Below are positions 15,509 to 24,800 of a DNA stretch of 33,251 nucleotides, piece by piece. A program made the translations under genes and the position numbers. Within the stretch, counting starts at the first letter, position 1. Each line of letters opens with the position of its first letter. The notes beneath the pieces were generated by a model. It was not told where the DNA came from, did not search any database, and saw nothing but the letters and a program-made list of their open reading frames with translations. Source of the stretch: Clostridiales bacterium (GTDB lineage: Bacteria; Bacillota; Clostridia; Christensenellales; Aristaeellaceae); assembly GCA_004556545.1 (NCBI GenBank), contig SFGO01000043.1, positions 1 through 33,251 of the forward strand, written 5' to 3'.

Positions 15509-15517
15509 TGCTATAAT
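15509..15517 (+). promoter_or_regulatory. Extended -10 promoter of the beta-lactamase-fold gene
   Basis: TGCTATAAT (15509-15517), identical to the element at 12955-12963, with only a weak -35. It lies 66 nt before the next start codon. Confidence 0.6.
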
Positions 15518-15582
15518 AAGAGCGAAAAACCACCGAACGAAAGAACATCGTCAATCAGTCAAACAGAAGGGAAGGATGCCTG

Positions 15583-16656
15583 ATGTGGAACGCGGTAGAC
15601 CGGCTGCTGGAAAAGGCCATTGGGGAAAATGCGTTCCCCGGCTGCGCCATTGCCGCCGGGCAGCGGGGAAAGGTGCTGTATACCAACGTCAGCGGTTATC
15701 TGGTTCGGGACGGGGAACGGCTGGTAAAGCACTCCACCCGCTATGACGTGGGCGCGCTGACGCAGGTGCTGGTGACCATGCCCCTGTGCATGATCGCTGT
15801 GGAGCGGGGTCTGCTGGGGCCGGAGGACACGGTGGATCGTTTTCTGCCGGAGGTACCCGCAGACAAAAAGAATATCACCGTGGCGCAGCTTTTGACCCAG
15901 ACCTCGGGCCTGTCCCCTCATTTTCTTTTGCAGGAAGAGGCCCGCAGCGACAAGGACGCGCTGGGCGCGCTGCTGCGGCATCCGCTGGCCAGCCCGGTGG
16001 GCGGCAAGGTGTCCGATTCCGGCATGGGCTTCCTGCTGCTGGGCTTCCTGCTGGAAAAGGTCTTTGACATGCCGCTGGACGAGGCGGCCAAGCGTTTTGT
16101 GACCGCGCCCCTGCACATGAACCACACGGGCTACCTGCCCTCCGGCAGCGACGTAGCGCCCACCTCCATCCGGGACGACAACGGCGTTTTGCAGCCCGGC
16201 TGTCCGTTGGACGGCAACGCCCGGTTCCTGCACGGCGTGGCGGGCCATTCGGGTCTATTCACCAATCTGGAGGACGCGACCCGCTTTGCTTCCATGCTGT
16301 CCCTGAACGGCCGCACCGAGGACGGCGTGTTCCTTTCCCAGCGGGCCGTGCATCTGGTCTCCACCGAGCGCACCCGGGGCATGAACGCCGCCCGGGGCTA
16401 CGGCTTCCACATCACCAAGCGCCAGAACCCGTTTTTGGGCATGCTGTGGCCCAGCGACGGCTACGGCCTGCGGGACCCTGCCAGCGGCAGCGCCATCGCG
16501 GTCAGCCCGCTGGACGGCTTCTTCACCGTGGTGCTGATGAACGGCGCGTACACCCCCGCCAACCGGGCCGAAGGGGAGCGCTTCCTTCGTCTGTGCCTGA
16601 ACGCGGCCTACGCGGCCTTCCAGCACGAAAACGGCGCTGCGGACTGTGAAGCATAA
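15583..16656 (+). CDS. Beta-lactamase-fold protein with catalytic residues replaced (probable pseudoenzyme)
   Basis: A 357-residue member of the class C beta-lactamase / PBP4* esterase family (YfeW/EstB-like). The family scaffold is clear: AVERGLLGPEDTVDRFLPEV (72-91), ITVAQLLTQTSGLSP (98-112), GFLLLGFLLEKV (149-160) and LHGVAGHSGLFTNLEDATRF near 220-240. The usual SLTK active site reads A58-L-T-Q61, so both the nucleophilic serine and the general-base lysine are missing, and the tyrosine of the YxN/YSD motif reads V143-S-D. There is no signal peptide, so the product should be cytoplasmic. The reading frame is intact with GAAGGA ahead of ATG 15583. It may be a binding or regulatory protein rather than a hydrolase. 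Confidence 0.82.
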   Translation: MWNAVDRLLEKAIGENAFPGCAIAAGQRGKVLYTNVSGYLVRDGERLVKHSTRYDVGALTQVLVTMPLCMIAVERGLLGPEDTVDRFLPEVPADKKNITVAQLLTQTSGLSPHFLLQEEARSDKDALGALLRHPLASPVGGKVSDSGMGFLLLGFLLEKVFDMPLDEAAKRFVTAPLHMNHTGYLPSGSDVAPTSIRDDNGVLQPGCPLDGNARFLHGVAGHSGLFTNLEDATRFASMLSLNGRTEDGVFLSQRAVHLVSTERTRGMNAARGYGFHITKRQNPFLGMLWPSDGYGLRDPASGSAIAVSPLDGFFTVVLMNGAYTPANRAEGERFLRLCLNAAYAAFQHENGAADCEA

Positions 16657-16782
16657 ATGCCCTTCCGTTCCGGCGGACGCAAAAAATCCCGCCGTAAAAA
16701 ATTCATCAGAAGAGGACGCGCCTTGCTCTGAAGAAATTCAAATAAAATCGGCGGAAGAATAAGCCCATGGCTGAATAGCGGT

Positions 16783-16851
16783 ATCGTCCCCTGAGAGGCG
16801 GCTCGAACCTTTTGCATTTTCGAGCGTTTCCTCTCGGGGGACGATCTCTTT
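16783..16851 (+). terminator. Long-stem terminator after the beta-lactamase-fold gene
   Basis: ATCGTCCC (16783-16790) pairs with GGGACGAT (16838-16845); the stem continues inward with GAGAGG/CCTCTC and GCTCGA/TCGAGC. TCTCTTTTTT follows the right arm. It separates this convergent gene from holA. Confidence 0.8.
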
Positions 16852-16865
16852 TTTCATTTTTGATT

Positions 16866-17885
16866 TTATCCCCGCAAGATGGATTCCAGCCGCAGCAGGG
16901 CGTTTTCGGCGCAGCCCTCCTGCGGGGTCAGGCCGCCCTTGATCTGCTGTTCGTAGGTGAGCAGGCTTTCATAAGCCTCCTTCAGCCGGGCCCGGTCGTA
17001 GCGGCGGGCCTGCTGCTGGGTGCGGCTGACGGCAAAGGGCGGGATGCCCAAGAGCGCCGCCTGACTCTGCTGGGGCGCGCGCTCCTCCATCAGGCAGCGC
17101 ATGTGGTACAGAATGCGGTATTGGCGCAGCAGCATGGCCAGAATGCCGATGCGATCCTCCCCGGCCCGCACCATGTCCTTCAAAAGGCCGAAAGCCACGT
17201 CGTTCCGCCCCGCCACCTGCGCGTCCACCATCTGGAACACCGTGCACTCCGTGGAGCGGGTGCAGATGGCGTCGATGTCCTCTTCCGTCACTTCTTCCCG
17301 GCTGGCCAGATAAGCGGCCAGCTTTTCCATTTCCTGCCGGAGAAGCGCCGCGTCACGGCCCACGGTGAAAACCAGCTTGTCCGCCGTTCGGGGAGCCATC
17401 CGCTTGCCCAGCCGGGCCATGGTTTTTCGGGCCCAATCCGCGCATTCCGCGTCGCTCATGGGCGAAAAATCCACAATGGCGTTTTGCTTTTTCAGCAGCG
17501 TATAGAGCTTTTTGCGGCCATCGGCCTTGCCCTTGACGAAAAACACCAGGCAGGCCGTCGGCGGCACATGCTGCACATACTCGGCGATTTGGGCGGCCTT
17601 GTCTTCGTTTTCCGCCTTTTTCCCGGCGGTCAGAAGGCTGCATTCCCGGATGATGACGATCCGTTTTTCCGCCATGAAGGGCAGCGTTTCGGCGGCGGCG
17701 ATCAGCGCGTCCGCCTCCGGGTCGGTCAGGTCGGTCAGGTTCAGCTCCTCCAGACCGGCGGGCAGCAGCTTCTGGCAAAGATTGCGCACGGCCTGCTGCT
17801 TGATGTATTCCTCCGTGCCCTCCATCAGGTACAGGGACTGAATCTCCCCCTTCTTCACCTGGTCAAAAAAAGCGGTATGGTTCAT
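16866..17885 (-). CDS. holA: DNA polymerase III subunit delta
   Basis: The delta subunit of the clamp loader, which opens the beta sliding clamp during replication. The 339-residue length is normal. The N-terminal AAA+-like domain begins with QSLYLMEGTEEYIKQQAV (about 16-33), and the conserved PFMAEKRIVIIRE follows at about 69-81. LLRQEMEKLAAYL (about 181-193) and the C-terminal collar region with LLRQYRILYHMRCL (about 254-267) are recognisable. ATG 17885 has GGGAGG about 7 nt ahead; an upstream in-frame TTG at 17903 is rejected. It lies 23 nt after comEC, the usual neighbour in Firmicutes, and is the last gene of the operon that begins with rqcP. Confidence 0.93.
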   Translation of the reverse strand: MNHTAFFDQVKKGEIQSLYLMEGTEEYIKQQAVRNLCQKLLPAGLEELNLTDLTDPEADALIAAAETLPFMAEKRIVIIRECSLLTAGKKAENEDKAAQIAEYVQHVPPTACLVFFVKGKADGRKKLYTLLKKQNAIVDFSPMSDAECADWARKTMARLGKRMAPRTADKLVFTVGRDAALLRQEMEKLAAYLASREEVTEEDIDAICTRSTECTVFQMVDAQVAGRNDVAFGLLKDMVRAGEDRIGILAMLLRQYRILYHMRCLMEERAPQQSQAALLGIPPFAVSRTQQQARRYDRARLKEAYESLLTYEQQIKGGLTPQEGCAENALLRLESILRG

Positions 17886-17908
17886 GGAATGCCTCCCGGT
17901 CAAACTCG

Positions 17909-20287
17909 TTATCGATAGGGCCGCACCTGCAGCCTGCCGTTTTTCAGATAGAGCGTTATATCGCCGCTCCGGTCGGTGCGCAAGACGGGAATCTTTTGTG
18001 CGGCCAGCCGTTCCAGCGTTTCCGGCCCCGGCAGGGAGCGGCTGGAGGACGTGCAGCTGATCAATGCCAGCCGGGGCTGGGCAAAGGCGAGAAAGTCCTC
18101 ACTGCTGGAATCCCGGCTGCCGTGGTGAGCGACCTTCAGCACGTCGCAGGGCGCGGCGGCGTAGCGCTCGTAATGGCCGGTCAGGTCGCTGGTATTCAGA
18201 ATGACCGCGCCGCCCAGATCGATGAGGAGCACCAGCGGCAGATCGTTGGCGTCCTGGCCCCGGCGGCAGTCCCGGTCGGGCCATTCCACCCGGACGGCAG
18301 TTTGATTGTAGCGCAGTTCGTCGCCCCGCGCAAGGGACGCGATGGGAATTTCCTTCTCCCGGGCCAGCGCCAGAACGGCCAGTGAGCGTTCGTCCAGCCG
18401 CTGCTCCTCCGCGTTCCACGGCACGTAAATCTGCCGAACCTGAATACCTGCGTCCAGAATAGCGCCAAGCCCTCCCGCGTGATCCAGATGCAGGTGGGTC
18501 AGGTACAGCGCGTCCAGATCCCGGCCTTCGGCCAGCAGATAATCGAGCACGGCGGAACCGTCCGCGCCCACGTCAATCCCGATGGTCTGATCTCCGTCAA
18601 AGAGCAGCGCCGCATCGGCCTGTCCCACGGCCAGCTGAAGATAGCGGGTTTCCGGCGGCCGGGTCAGCAGCGTGCCGCCCGCGGCGATCAGGGCGGTCAG
18701 AAAAAGCGCAGCGCAGCGAATCGGCGGCTTCAGCCGCACCCGAAGGGACAAAAGAATCAGCAAAAGCGGCCCCGCCATCAGCCAGCACACTGACGGCTCC
18801 GCCACCCGAACCGACGCATAGGGCAGCCGGGAAAGCAGGGAAACCATGCCGGTGAAGCCCTTCGTCAAAAGTGCGGCAGCGAAGCCCACGGCAGCGCCCA
18901 GCCCGGGAATCCGTGAGCAAAGCAGCGTGACGGCGTAGAAGGGTACCAGCAGACCGATCAGGGGCAGCAGCAGAACGTTGATGGCAACGCCGTACAGGGG
19001 CAACGAATGATAATACAGCGCCGTGGGCAGCAGCACGCCCAGCTGCGCCGCCAACGAAACGCACAGGCTCCGTTTGGCCTGATGAACCAGATGCAGTATC
19101 CGGGCGCGCAGGCCCCGGCCCCGGAAACGGCCTTTGGGCTCCGGCCAACGCCGCTCGACCCGGCGCTGCCAGCCGGGCGTCAGCAGGAGAATCGATCCCA
19201 TAGCGGAAAAAGAGAGAATAAAACCGGCGGAATCGGCGTCCAGCGGCCGAAGCAGCAGGACGGCGATCATGGCCGCGCTCAGCAGGGAAAGGGACTCCGA
19301 CCTGCGATCCCATCCCTGCGCCAGCAGCCCCAGCAGGAACATGACCGAGGCCCGGAGACTGGCGGCGGAAAAGCCGGTCAGCCAGCTATAGGCAAGCAGG
19401 AAAAAAGCCAGCAGCCCAAAGCGCCCCTTGCGGCCCACGCGGAAATAGCGAAGGAGCGGCAGCAGCGCCGCCGCCAGAAGGCCCACATGCAGGCCGGAAA
19501 CCGCCGTCACATGGGCGATGCCCAGCGTTTGAAAGGCGACGTATTCGTCCTCGCTCATGCCCTCTTTGTGGTTCAGCAGCATGGCGGAGGCGACCCCGGC
19601 TTCCTCGCCCATGACCCGGGTCAGCGCCGCGTTCAGGCGGCGGCGCATCCGGCCCGCCCGATCCTGCGGACGGGCGCTTTCCGGGGTATTGCGCACCTCC
19701 ACCTCTTTTTCCTTCGAGATGGCAATACCGAAGGGCATGCCGTTTTTCAGCATCCATTGACGGAAATCAAACCGGGGCGCGCCGCTTTTGCCGCCCGGAT
19801 GATAGACCCGCCCCGGAAAGCGCAGCTCCGCGCCGTCATATAATTCCGGCGGCTCCTCCTTCCCGTAAAACAGGGAGCAGTAGGCCCGGCCTGAAACGGG
19901 CTGACCATCCAGCCGAATATCCGTCAGGGTAAAGGTCAGACGGCTGTCCGAGCGGAGCTTGGGCTCGCCGTAAACGTACCCGGTGATTTCCTCATACGTG
20001 CCCGGCTGCGGCGCGGCAGGCTCCAGCCGGGGCATCGTCCACAAAAGCCCCAGCGCCGCCGCGCACAGCATCAGCCCCGCGAAGCCCTTCCGTCCCGCCC
20101 AGCGGGCAAGCAAAAACAGACCCGCGCCCGCCGCGGCCAACGCCCATGGCCACGCGCCCGGCTGGAAAAACGACGCTGCAAAACAACCGGCCCAAAAGGA
20201 AGGGCCCAGCGCCAGCATCCAGCGGCTGCGTTCCATGGGCGCGGTGCCGAACGGCCTCATGGGGTCTGCTTTTGTGTTCGCTTTCAT
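17909..20287 (-). CDS. comEC: ComEC/Rec2 DNA-uptake channel with metallo-beta-lactamase domain
   Basis: A 792-residue membrane protein expected to carry single-stranded DNA across the cytoplasmic membrane during transformation. Order: N-terminal spans (about 25-85), DUF4131 soluble segment (about 95-200), multi-span Competence domain with AHVTAVSGLHVGLL (about 258-271), and a C-terminal metallo-beta-lactamase domain with LTHLHLDHAGG (about 595-605) and VAHHGSRDSS. The metal HxHxDH motif is intact, but the strand before it reads LAVGQADA instead of the common LDVGQGDA. Start 20287 lies 6 nt after ispF and has only a weak ribosome binding site; ATG at 20260 or 20236 would also be possible. A full competence system is not visible here. 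Confidence 0.92.
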   Translation of the reverse strand: MKANTKADPMRPFGTAPMERSRWMLALGPSFWAGCFAASFFQPGAWPWALAAAGAGLFLLARWAGRKGFAGLMLCAAALGLLWTMPRLEPAAPQPGTYEEITGYVYGEPKLRSDSRLTFTLTDIRLDGQPVSGRAYCSLFYGKEEPPELYDGAELRFPGRVYHPGGKSGAPRFDFRQWMLKNGMPFGIAISKEKEVEVRNTPESARPQDRAGRMRRRLNAALTRVMGEEAGVASAMLLNHKEGMSEDEYVAFQTLGIAHVTAVSGLHVGLLAAALLPLLRYFRVGRKGRFGLLAFFLLAYSWLTGFSAASLRASVMFLLGLLAQGWDRRSESLSLLSAAMIAVLLLRPLDADSAGFILSFSAMGSILLLTPGWQRRVERRWPEPKGRFRGRGLRARILHLVHQAKRSLCVSLAAQLGVLLPTALYYHSLPLYGVAINVLLLPLIGLLVPFYAVTLLCSRIPGLGAAVGFAAALLTKGFTGMVSLLSRLPYASVRVAEPSVCWLMAGPLLLILLSLRVRLKPPIRCAALFLTALIAAGGTLLTRPPETRYLQLAVGQADAALLFDGDQTIGIDVGADGSAVLDYLLAEGRDLDALYLTHLHLDHAGGLGAILDAGIQVRQIYVPWNAEEQRLDERSLAVLALAREKEIPIASLARGDELRYNQTAVRVEWPDRDCRRGQDANDLPLVLLIDLGGAVILNTSDLTGHYERYAAAPCDVLKVAHHGSRDSSSEDFLAFAQPRLALISCTSSSRSLPGPETLERLAAQKIPVLRTDRSGDITLYLKNGRLQVRPYR

Positions 20288-20293
20288 TTTGAT

Positions 20294-20770
20294 TCAGCGG
20301 CTTTCGATCAGGCAAACGGCGTGGGCCGTCATGCCCTTTTCCTCGCCCTCAAAGCCCATTCCTTCGGAGGTCGTGGCCTTGACGCTGACCTGCGATACGT
20401 CCACGCCCATATGGGCGGCCAGATTGGCCCGCATTTGGTCGATATAGGGCCGCAGCTTGGGCTTTTGGGCGACGATGGTCACGTCCGCGTTGACGGGTCG
20501 GCAGCCTGCCTCGCTTAGCGCCTCCATCACCCGATCCAGCAGCACAAGGGAGTCCGCGCCCCGGTAGCGCTCGTCCGTATCGGGAAAGAGCTTGCCGATG
20601 TCGCCCAGCGCCGCCGCGCCCAGCAGCGCGTCCATCAGGGCGTGAGCCGCCACGTCCGCGTCGCTGTGGCCCAGCAGCCCCAGCGTGTGGGGAATTTCCA
20701 CCCCGCACAGGATCAGCTTTCGTCCTTCCACCAGCCGGTGTACATCCATGCCATGCCCGATGCGGATCAT
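20294..20770 (-). CDS. ispF: 2-C-methyl-D-erythritol 2,4-cyclodiphosphate synthase
   Basis: Fifth step of the MEP isoprenoid pathway: cyclises CDP-methylerythritol 2-phosphate with loss of CMP. At 158 residues it has the usual length. Metal ligands are D9, H11 (GMDVHRL) and H43 (VAAHALMDALLG); GHSDADV (34-40) and LFPDTDERYRGADS are conserved, as is the C-terminal ATTSEGMGFEGEEKG that lines the active site. ATG 20770 overlaps the ispD stop as ATGA, so translation is coupled. The active enzyme is a trimer with sites between subunits. Confidence 0.97.
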   Translation of the reverse strand: MIRIGHGMDVHRLVEGRKLILCGVEIPHTLGLLGHSDADVAAHALMDALLGAAALGDIGKLFPDTDERYRGADSLVLLDRVMEALSEAGCRPVNADVTIVAQKPKLRPYIDQMRANLAAHMGVDVSQVSVKATTSEGMGFEGEEKGMTAHAVCLIESR

Positions 20771-21468
20771 GACAGCGCCTCCTTTTCCCGGCGAAGGGTC
20801 AGAATGGCCTCGCCCAAGGCCAGATCCGCCGGGGTGGTCAATTTCAGATTTTCCGGATCGCCCAGAGTCAGATAGACCGGCAGACCGGCATGCTCCAGCA
20901 GCGCCGCGTCGTCAGTGCCCAAAAAGCCGTCCTTCTCCGCTTTCTCATGGGCCTGCCGGAGCAGGGACAGCCGGAAGGCCTGCGGCGTCTGCATGGCCCG
21001 CAGCTCGTCCCGGTTCAGGGTTTCCAGCGCCCGTCCATTGGAGTCGACCCGTTTGATGGTATCCGTTACCGGAATGGCCGCCACGCCGGAGCCGCGCTCT
21101 GCGGCGGACTCCATCGCCCGCCGGATGACGTCCTCCGTCACCAGCGCCCGGGCCCCGTCGTGAATCAGGACAATGTCCGTATCGCCCGGCAGCGCGTCCA
21201 GCCCATGACGGACGGATTCCTGCCGGGTACTGCCGCCGGGCACGACCTTCTTTACGAAGGAATCCAGCCCGTAGCGGCGCAGCAGGGCGCGCATGTCTTC
21301 CAGCTCTTCCGGCCGGGCTGCCACGACGGCTTCCGCGCACAGGCCGGTAAAGGGCGCCGCTGCCCGCACGATAGCGGGCACGCCCCGCAGCGGCAGAAAG
21401 ATCTTATTCTGCTTCGCCCCCATCCGGGTGCCGCTGCCTCCGCCCAGGATCACCGCGCAGGCCTTCAT
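20767..21468 (-). CDS. ispD: 2-C-methyl-D-erythritol 4-phosphate cytidylyltransferase
   Basis: Third step of the MEP pathway: couples CTP to methylerythritol 4-phosphate. The 233-residue protein has the nucleotidyltransferase loop ILGGGSGTRMGAKQNKIFLP (7-26), with catalytic R15 and K22, then VVPGGSTRQESVRHGL, IHDGARALV and VTDTIKRV, and TLNRDELRAMQTPQAFR, all family landmarks. The TGA overlaps ispF by 4 nt and the ATG overlaps the rqcP stop by 4 nt (21465-21468). Confidence 0.97.
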   Translation of the reverse strand: MKACAVILGGGSGTRMGAKQNKIFLPLRGVPAIVRAAAPFTGLCAEAVVAARPEELEDMRALLRRYGLDSFVKKVVPGGSTRQESVRHGLDALPGDTDIVLIHDGARALVTEDVIRRAMESAAERGSGVAAIPVTDTIKRVDSNGRALETLNRDELRAMQTPQAFRLSLLRQAHEKAEKDGFLGTDDAALLEHAGLPVYLTLGDPENLKLTTPADLALGEAILTLRREKEALS

Positions 21469-21746
21469 TCGCCCACGCTCCGTTCGGCCTTGGTCTGCGC
21501 GTCCTCTTCCAGCACCTGATACATATCCTGTGCGTTTTCCTTGCGGACGGTCTCCTTCACGCTCAGAATCTGATATTTGCCCACCCGGTTGCCGAAGCGG
21601 ATTTCCAGCTGGTCGCCTTCCTTCACGTCGGCGGCGGGCTTGGCCACCCGGCCATTGATGCTGACGCGGCCACCGGAACAGGCCTCGTTGGCCACCGTGC
21701 GCCGCTTGATGATGCGGGATACCTTCAAAAATTTATCCAGTCTCAT
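21465..21746 (-). CDS. rqcP: RqcP (YabO), S4-domain ribosome quality control factor
   Basis: A 93-residue S4 RNA-binding protein. MRLDKFLKVSRIIKRRTVAN followed by EACSGGRVSINGRVAKPAADVKEGD closely follows the B. subtilis YabO pattern. RqcP works with RqcH on stalled 50S subunits to add C-terminal alanine tails to incomplete chains. The frame extends 56 codons upstream, but ATG 21746 gives the family N-terminus and has AGAAAGGA about 10 nt ahead. In many Firmicutes rqcP sits near mazG, divIC or spoIIE-type genes; here it heads an operon with ispD, ispF, comEC and holA, with 4-nt overlaps. Confidence 0.9.
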   Translation of the reverse strand: MRLDKFLKVSRIIKRRTVANEACSGGRVSINGRVAKPAADVKEGDQLEIRFGNRVGKYQILSVKETVRKENAQDMYQVLEEDAQTKAERSVGE

Positions 21747-21883
21747 AGCAGTAGAATCCTTTCTTAAATCATAAAAACCGGTTTGATTCTGGCTGTAGGA
21801 AGGCGCAGGAATCCATCCCGCGCCCCATTTTACCCAATTAGATAGTTCGTTCCGAAAGGACGGTTTTCCTTCTGAACGGCCGA

Positions 21884-24800
21884 TCAGCCCTTCTTCCTGC
21901 GGCACAGCAGCCATCCGGCGGCGCAGGTCAGCAGAAGCAGCAGGAGCAGCGCGGGATGAGCGGAATCGCCGGTCGTCGGCGGCGCGCTGAACACGGCCAG
22001 CGATGCGGCTTCCGAGGTCAGGGAGCAGCCGTCATGATCCTGTACCACGCAGCGGAACAGGACGGCGTTATCCTTCATCCGGACGGCGGCGATGCGGTAT
22101 TCGGCCTGAATGGCTCCGGGAATGTCCGTCCATTTCCCGTTGGGCTCCATCCGCTGCCAGCGGTAGGCGTAGGGCTGCTTGCCCCCGGCGAGGGCCACGC
22201 TGAACACGGCTTCTTCCCCTTCCAGCCGGGAAAGGGATTCCGGCTGATGCAGGAAGCGCAGCTCATTGCCCAGCGACACGGTGCGCTCGTTGTCAAAGTC
22301 GGAGAATTCGTTGCCGGTTTCGTTGTCGGTCAGCAGGAAGGTGACTTCGCCGCTGTCCTTTCCGGCCAGCAGCAGCTCGGCGGGCAGATCCAGCGTATAG
22401 CCGAAATCCCGGTCGATGGCCCGCTTGAAGGTGTGGTTCAGGACGGTTTGACCGTCCATCGTGGCCGTCAGGGTGGGCGCGATGGTGCTGTCGGTCTGGG
22501 AGCGGCCCACGATGCTGACCCGCACGTATTCCATGCCGTCCGCGTCCACGTAGGGCTGGCAGTCCAGCATCAGGTCGCCCAGCCCCACGCCGATCTCCTT
22601 CATCGTATCGTCGGCGCGCGTATTTCCCCGGCCCACGCCGATCTGGCCGGGCGCGTTGGTCACGGCATAGCCGGTCACTTCGCCCGTGGGCTGGGCGCAG
22701 ACCTCGTACTGCGCCATATCCGCGCCGTTTGCCTGAAAGGCGGCGCTTCCCTGTATCAGCGACGCATACTGCGTCATGGCGTACACATTTTCCAGCTCGG
22801 CGGTCAGCGAAATGGTTCCGTCCCAGTCGTCGGGAATTTCAATGGCCGCTTCGTAGGTATGAACGCCGCCGGGCATCAGAAGGTCGGTATGAATCGCCTG
22901 CTCCGTTACGGTTCCATTGTCGGCGATGGTAGTCGTCAGCCAGCGGTCGCCGTTCATGTCCTCATAGGCGTTTTCCAGCCGGGTGACGGAGTAGCCGGGG
23001 CCGTTGGCGGCGTACAGGCTGTTCAGGCTGTTTTTGGGGTCCTGACAGTTCACCACAATCTGCTGAACGACCGTGCTTCCCTGCTTGACAACCACGCCGA
23101 AGCGGGAAATGGGCAGGTTGCCCGTGTTTTTCACGGAGAAGAGCAGGCTCGCACTTTCACCCGCCGTCACGCAGGGGTCGCTGGAAGCCGCGCCGGTAAG
23201 CTCGGCGGCGATCTTCAGCTCGAACTCAAAGCGGATCAGCCGGCGGCTGTTCACGGCGGATTCATCCAGGGCGTTCGCTGTTTCCAGATCGGTGGTGTAG
23301 TAGCCGGTACCGTCCGGCAGCAGGTGGATGCTGGCGGGATAATGGGACAGCTCCACCAGCGTGAAGGGTGCGCTCATGGTATTGGTGGCCCGGGTATTGG
23401 TGGGCCGGTCAAAGCGCACGCACCGGACGCGGTAGCGCTCCTCCTGATCCGGATCGTCGGGGTTGGGAACGATGTTCTCCGTCCAGTACAGATAGTGAAT
23501 GCCGTACTGGGAGCCGTCGTTCACGTGGGCGGTCTGGAAGCGCTGGGCGTACAGGCACACGTCGTAATCCCGCACGGTGAATTCCTTGCGGCCCTGACGG
23601 GTCGCGCCCATCAGACGATAGCAGTCCGAGCCGTCGTCCGCCGTGCCCTCTTTCAGGTAGAAGACGAACTCCCGGGCGTCGTTAACGCCGTATTCCACCA
23701 GATTTTCCACAAAGACCACATTTTCATCCAGAACCCGCTTGGTCTTGTTCAGGTGGACGGAAAGCTGCTGCTTTTCGTTCAGCCAGTAATAGCAGGAAAG
23801 ACTGGGGTTGGAGCCATTGGAGCCGGTGATATAATCGCCGTTGAAGATGGCGTTGGTGGGCGTGGCGGGGGTCATCCGGGGCACACCCTGCACGTTTTCA
23901 ATGCCGTCGGGCACGGGGTCGATCGTGACCTGATAAGCGGTGCTGGTCTGGTCCAGATCCACGGAATGGACGGCCGTGATCTCGCCGCTCTTGATGTCCT
24001 CCCGGGCGCAGGAAGCGTTCAGGAACCAGACAGGTTCGGCAGCTGCGGTGGCGCTGTTGTGCCGGACGAAGTATACGATCGGGGAGGACAAATACCGCGC
24101 GGCGTTCGGCGTTTCCGTCACGTGGGGCGCGTATTTTTTCATCACCAGCGAGCCGTTCTGAAGCTGCAGCACCGCCAGCGTCATGGTACTCTTGGAGGGG
24201 TGATTCTGCCCCTCGGTGAACACGCCGCTGAGGACGTTTACCGCCACCATATCCTGATGGCTTCGGATGGCGAAAGCGTAATCGGACGCGGTGCCCGACG
24301 GGCCTCGCTGGGCGTCGCCGCCCACGGAGGGATAAATTTCGCCGTGCCGCGTGGGGTCGTCCAGATTATACCAGATCAGCTTGGCCTGACGGCCCGTCGC
24401 CTGACCCGTGGGGGTGATCCACAGGCCAAAGGTGGCCTTTTCGGAGCCGGATTGCAGCGTGACGTACTGAATTTCCTGCGCCAGCGCGTCCGTCTGCTTG
24501 AACAGATGTTCCTCCAGTGTGGGGAAAACGCCGGATTTTCCGGTTCCTGCCGGGGGAAGGGTCTTCTTTTCGGGAACGTTGACCCCGGTGGAAAGGGCGG
24601 TAAGCGAAACATCGCCGTTTTCCGCTCCATTCGCCGCGTTCAGTGCGCTTGTTCCGTTGGAGGAAGTGCCCCAACTGCCCTTCCAGAGCGTCCTTTTCAA
24701 TTTGAGCAGGATCATCTGCGCTGTAACCTCCAGCCCGAAGCCCAGAGTAATGGACGCGCTGCTGCTCTTGCCCAGCCGCAAAAGCGGCTTGATGTTGCCG

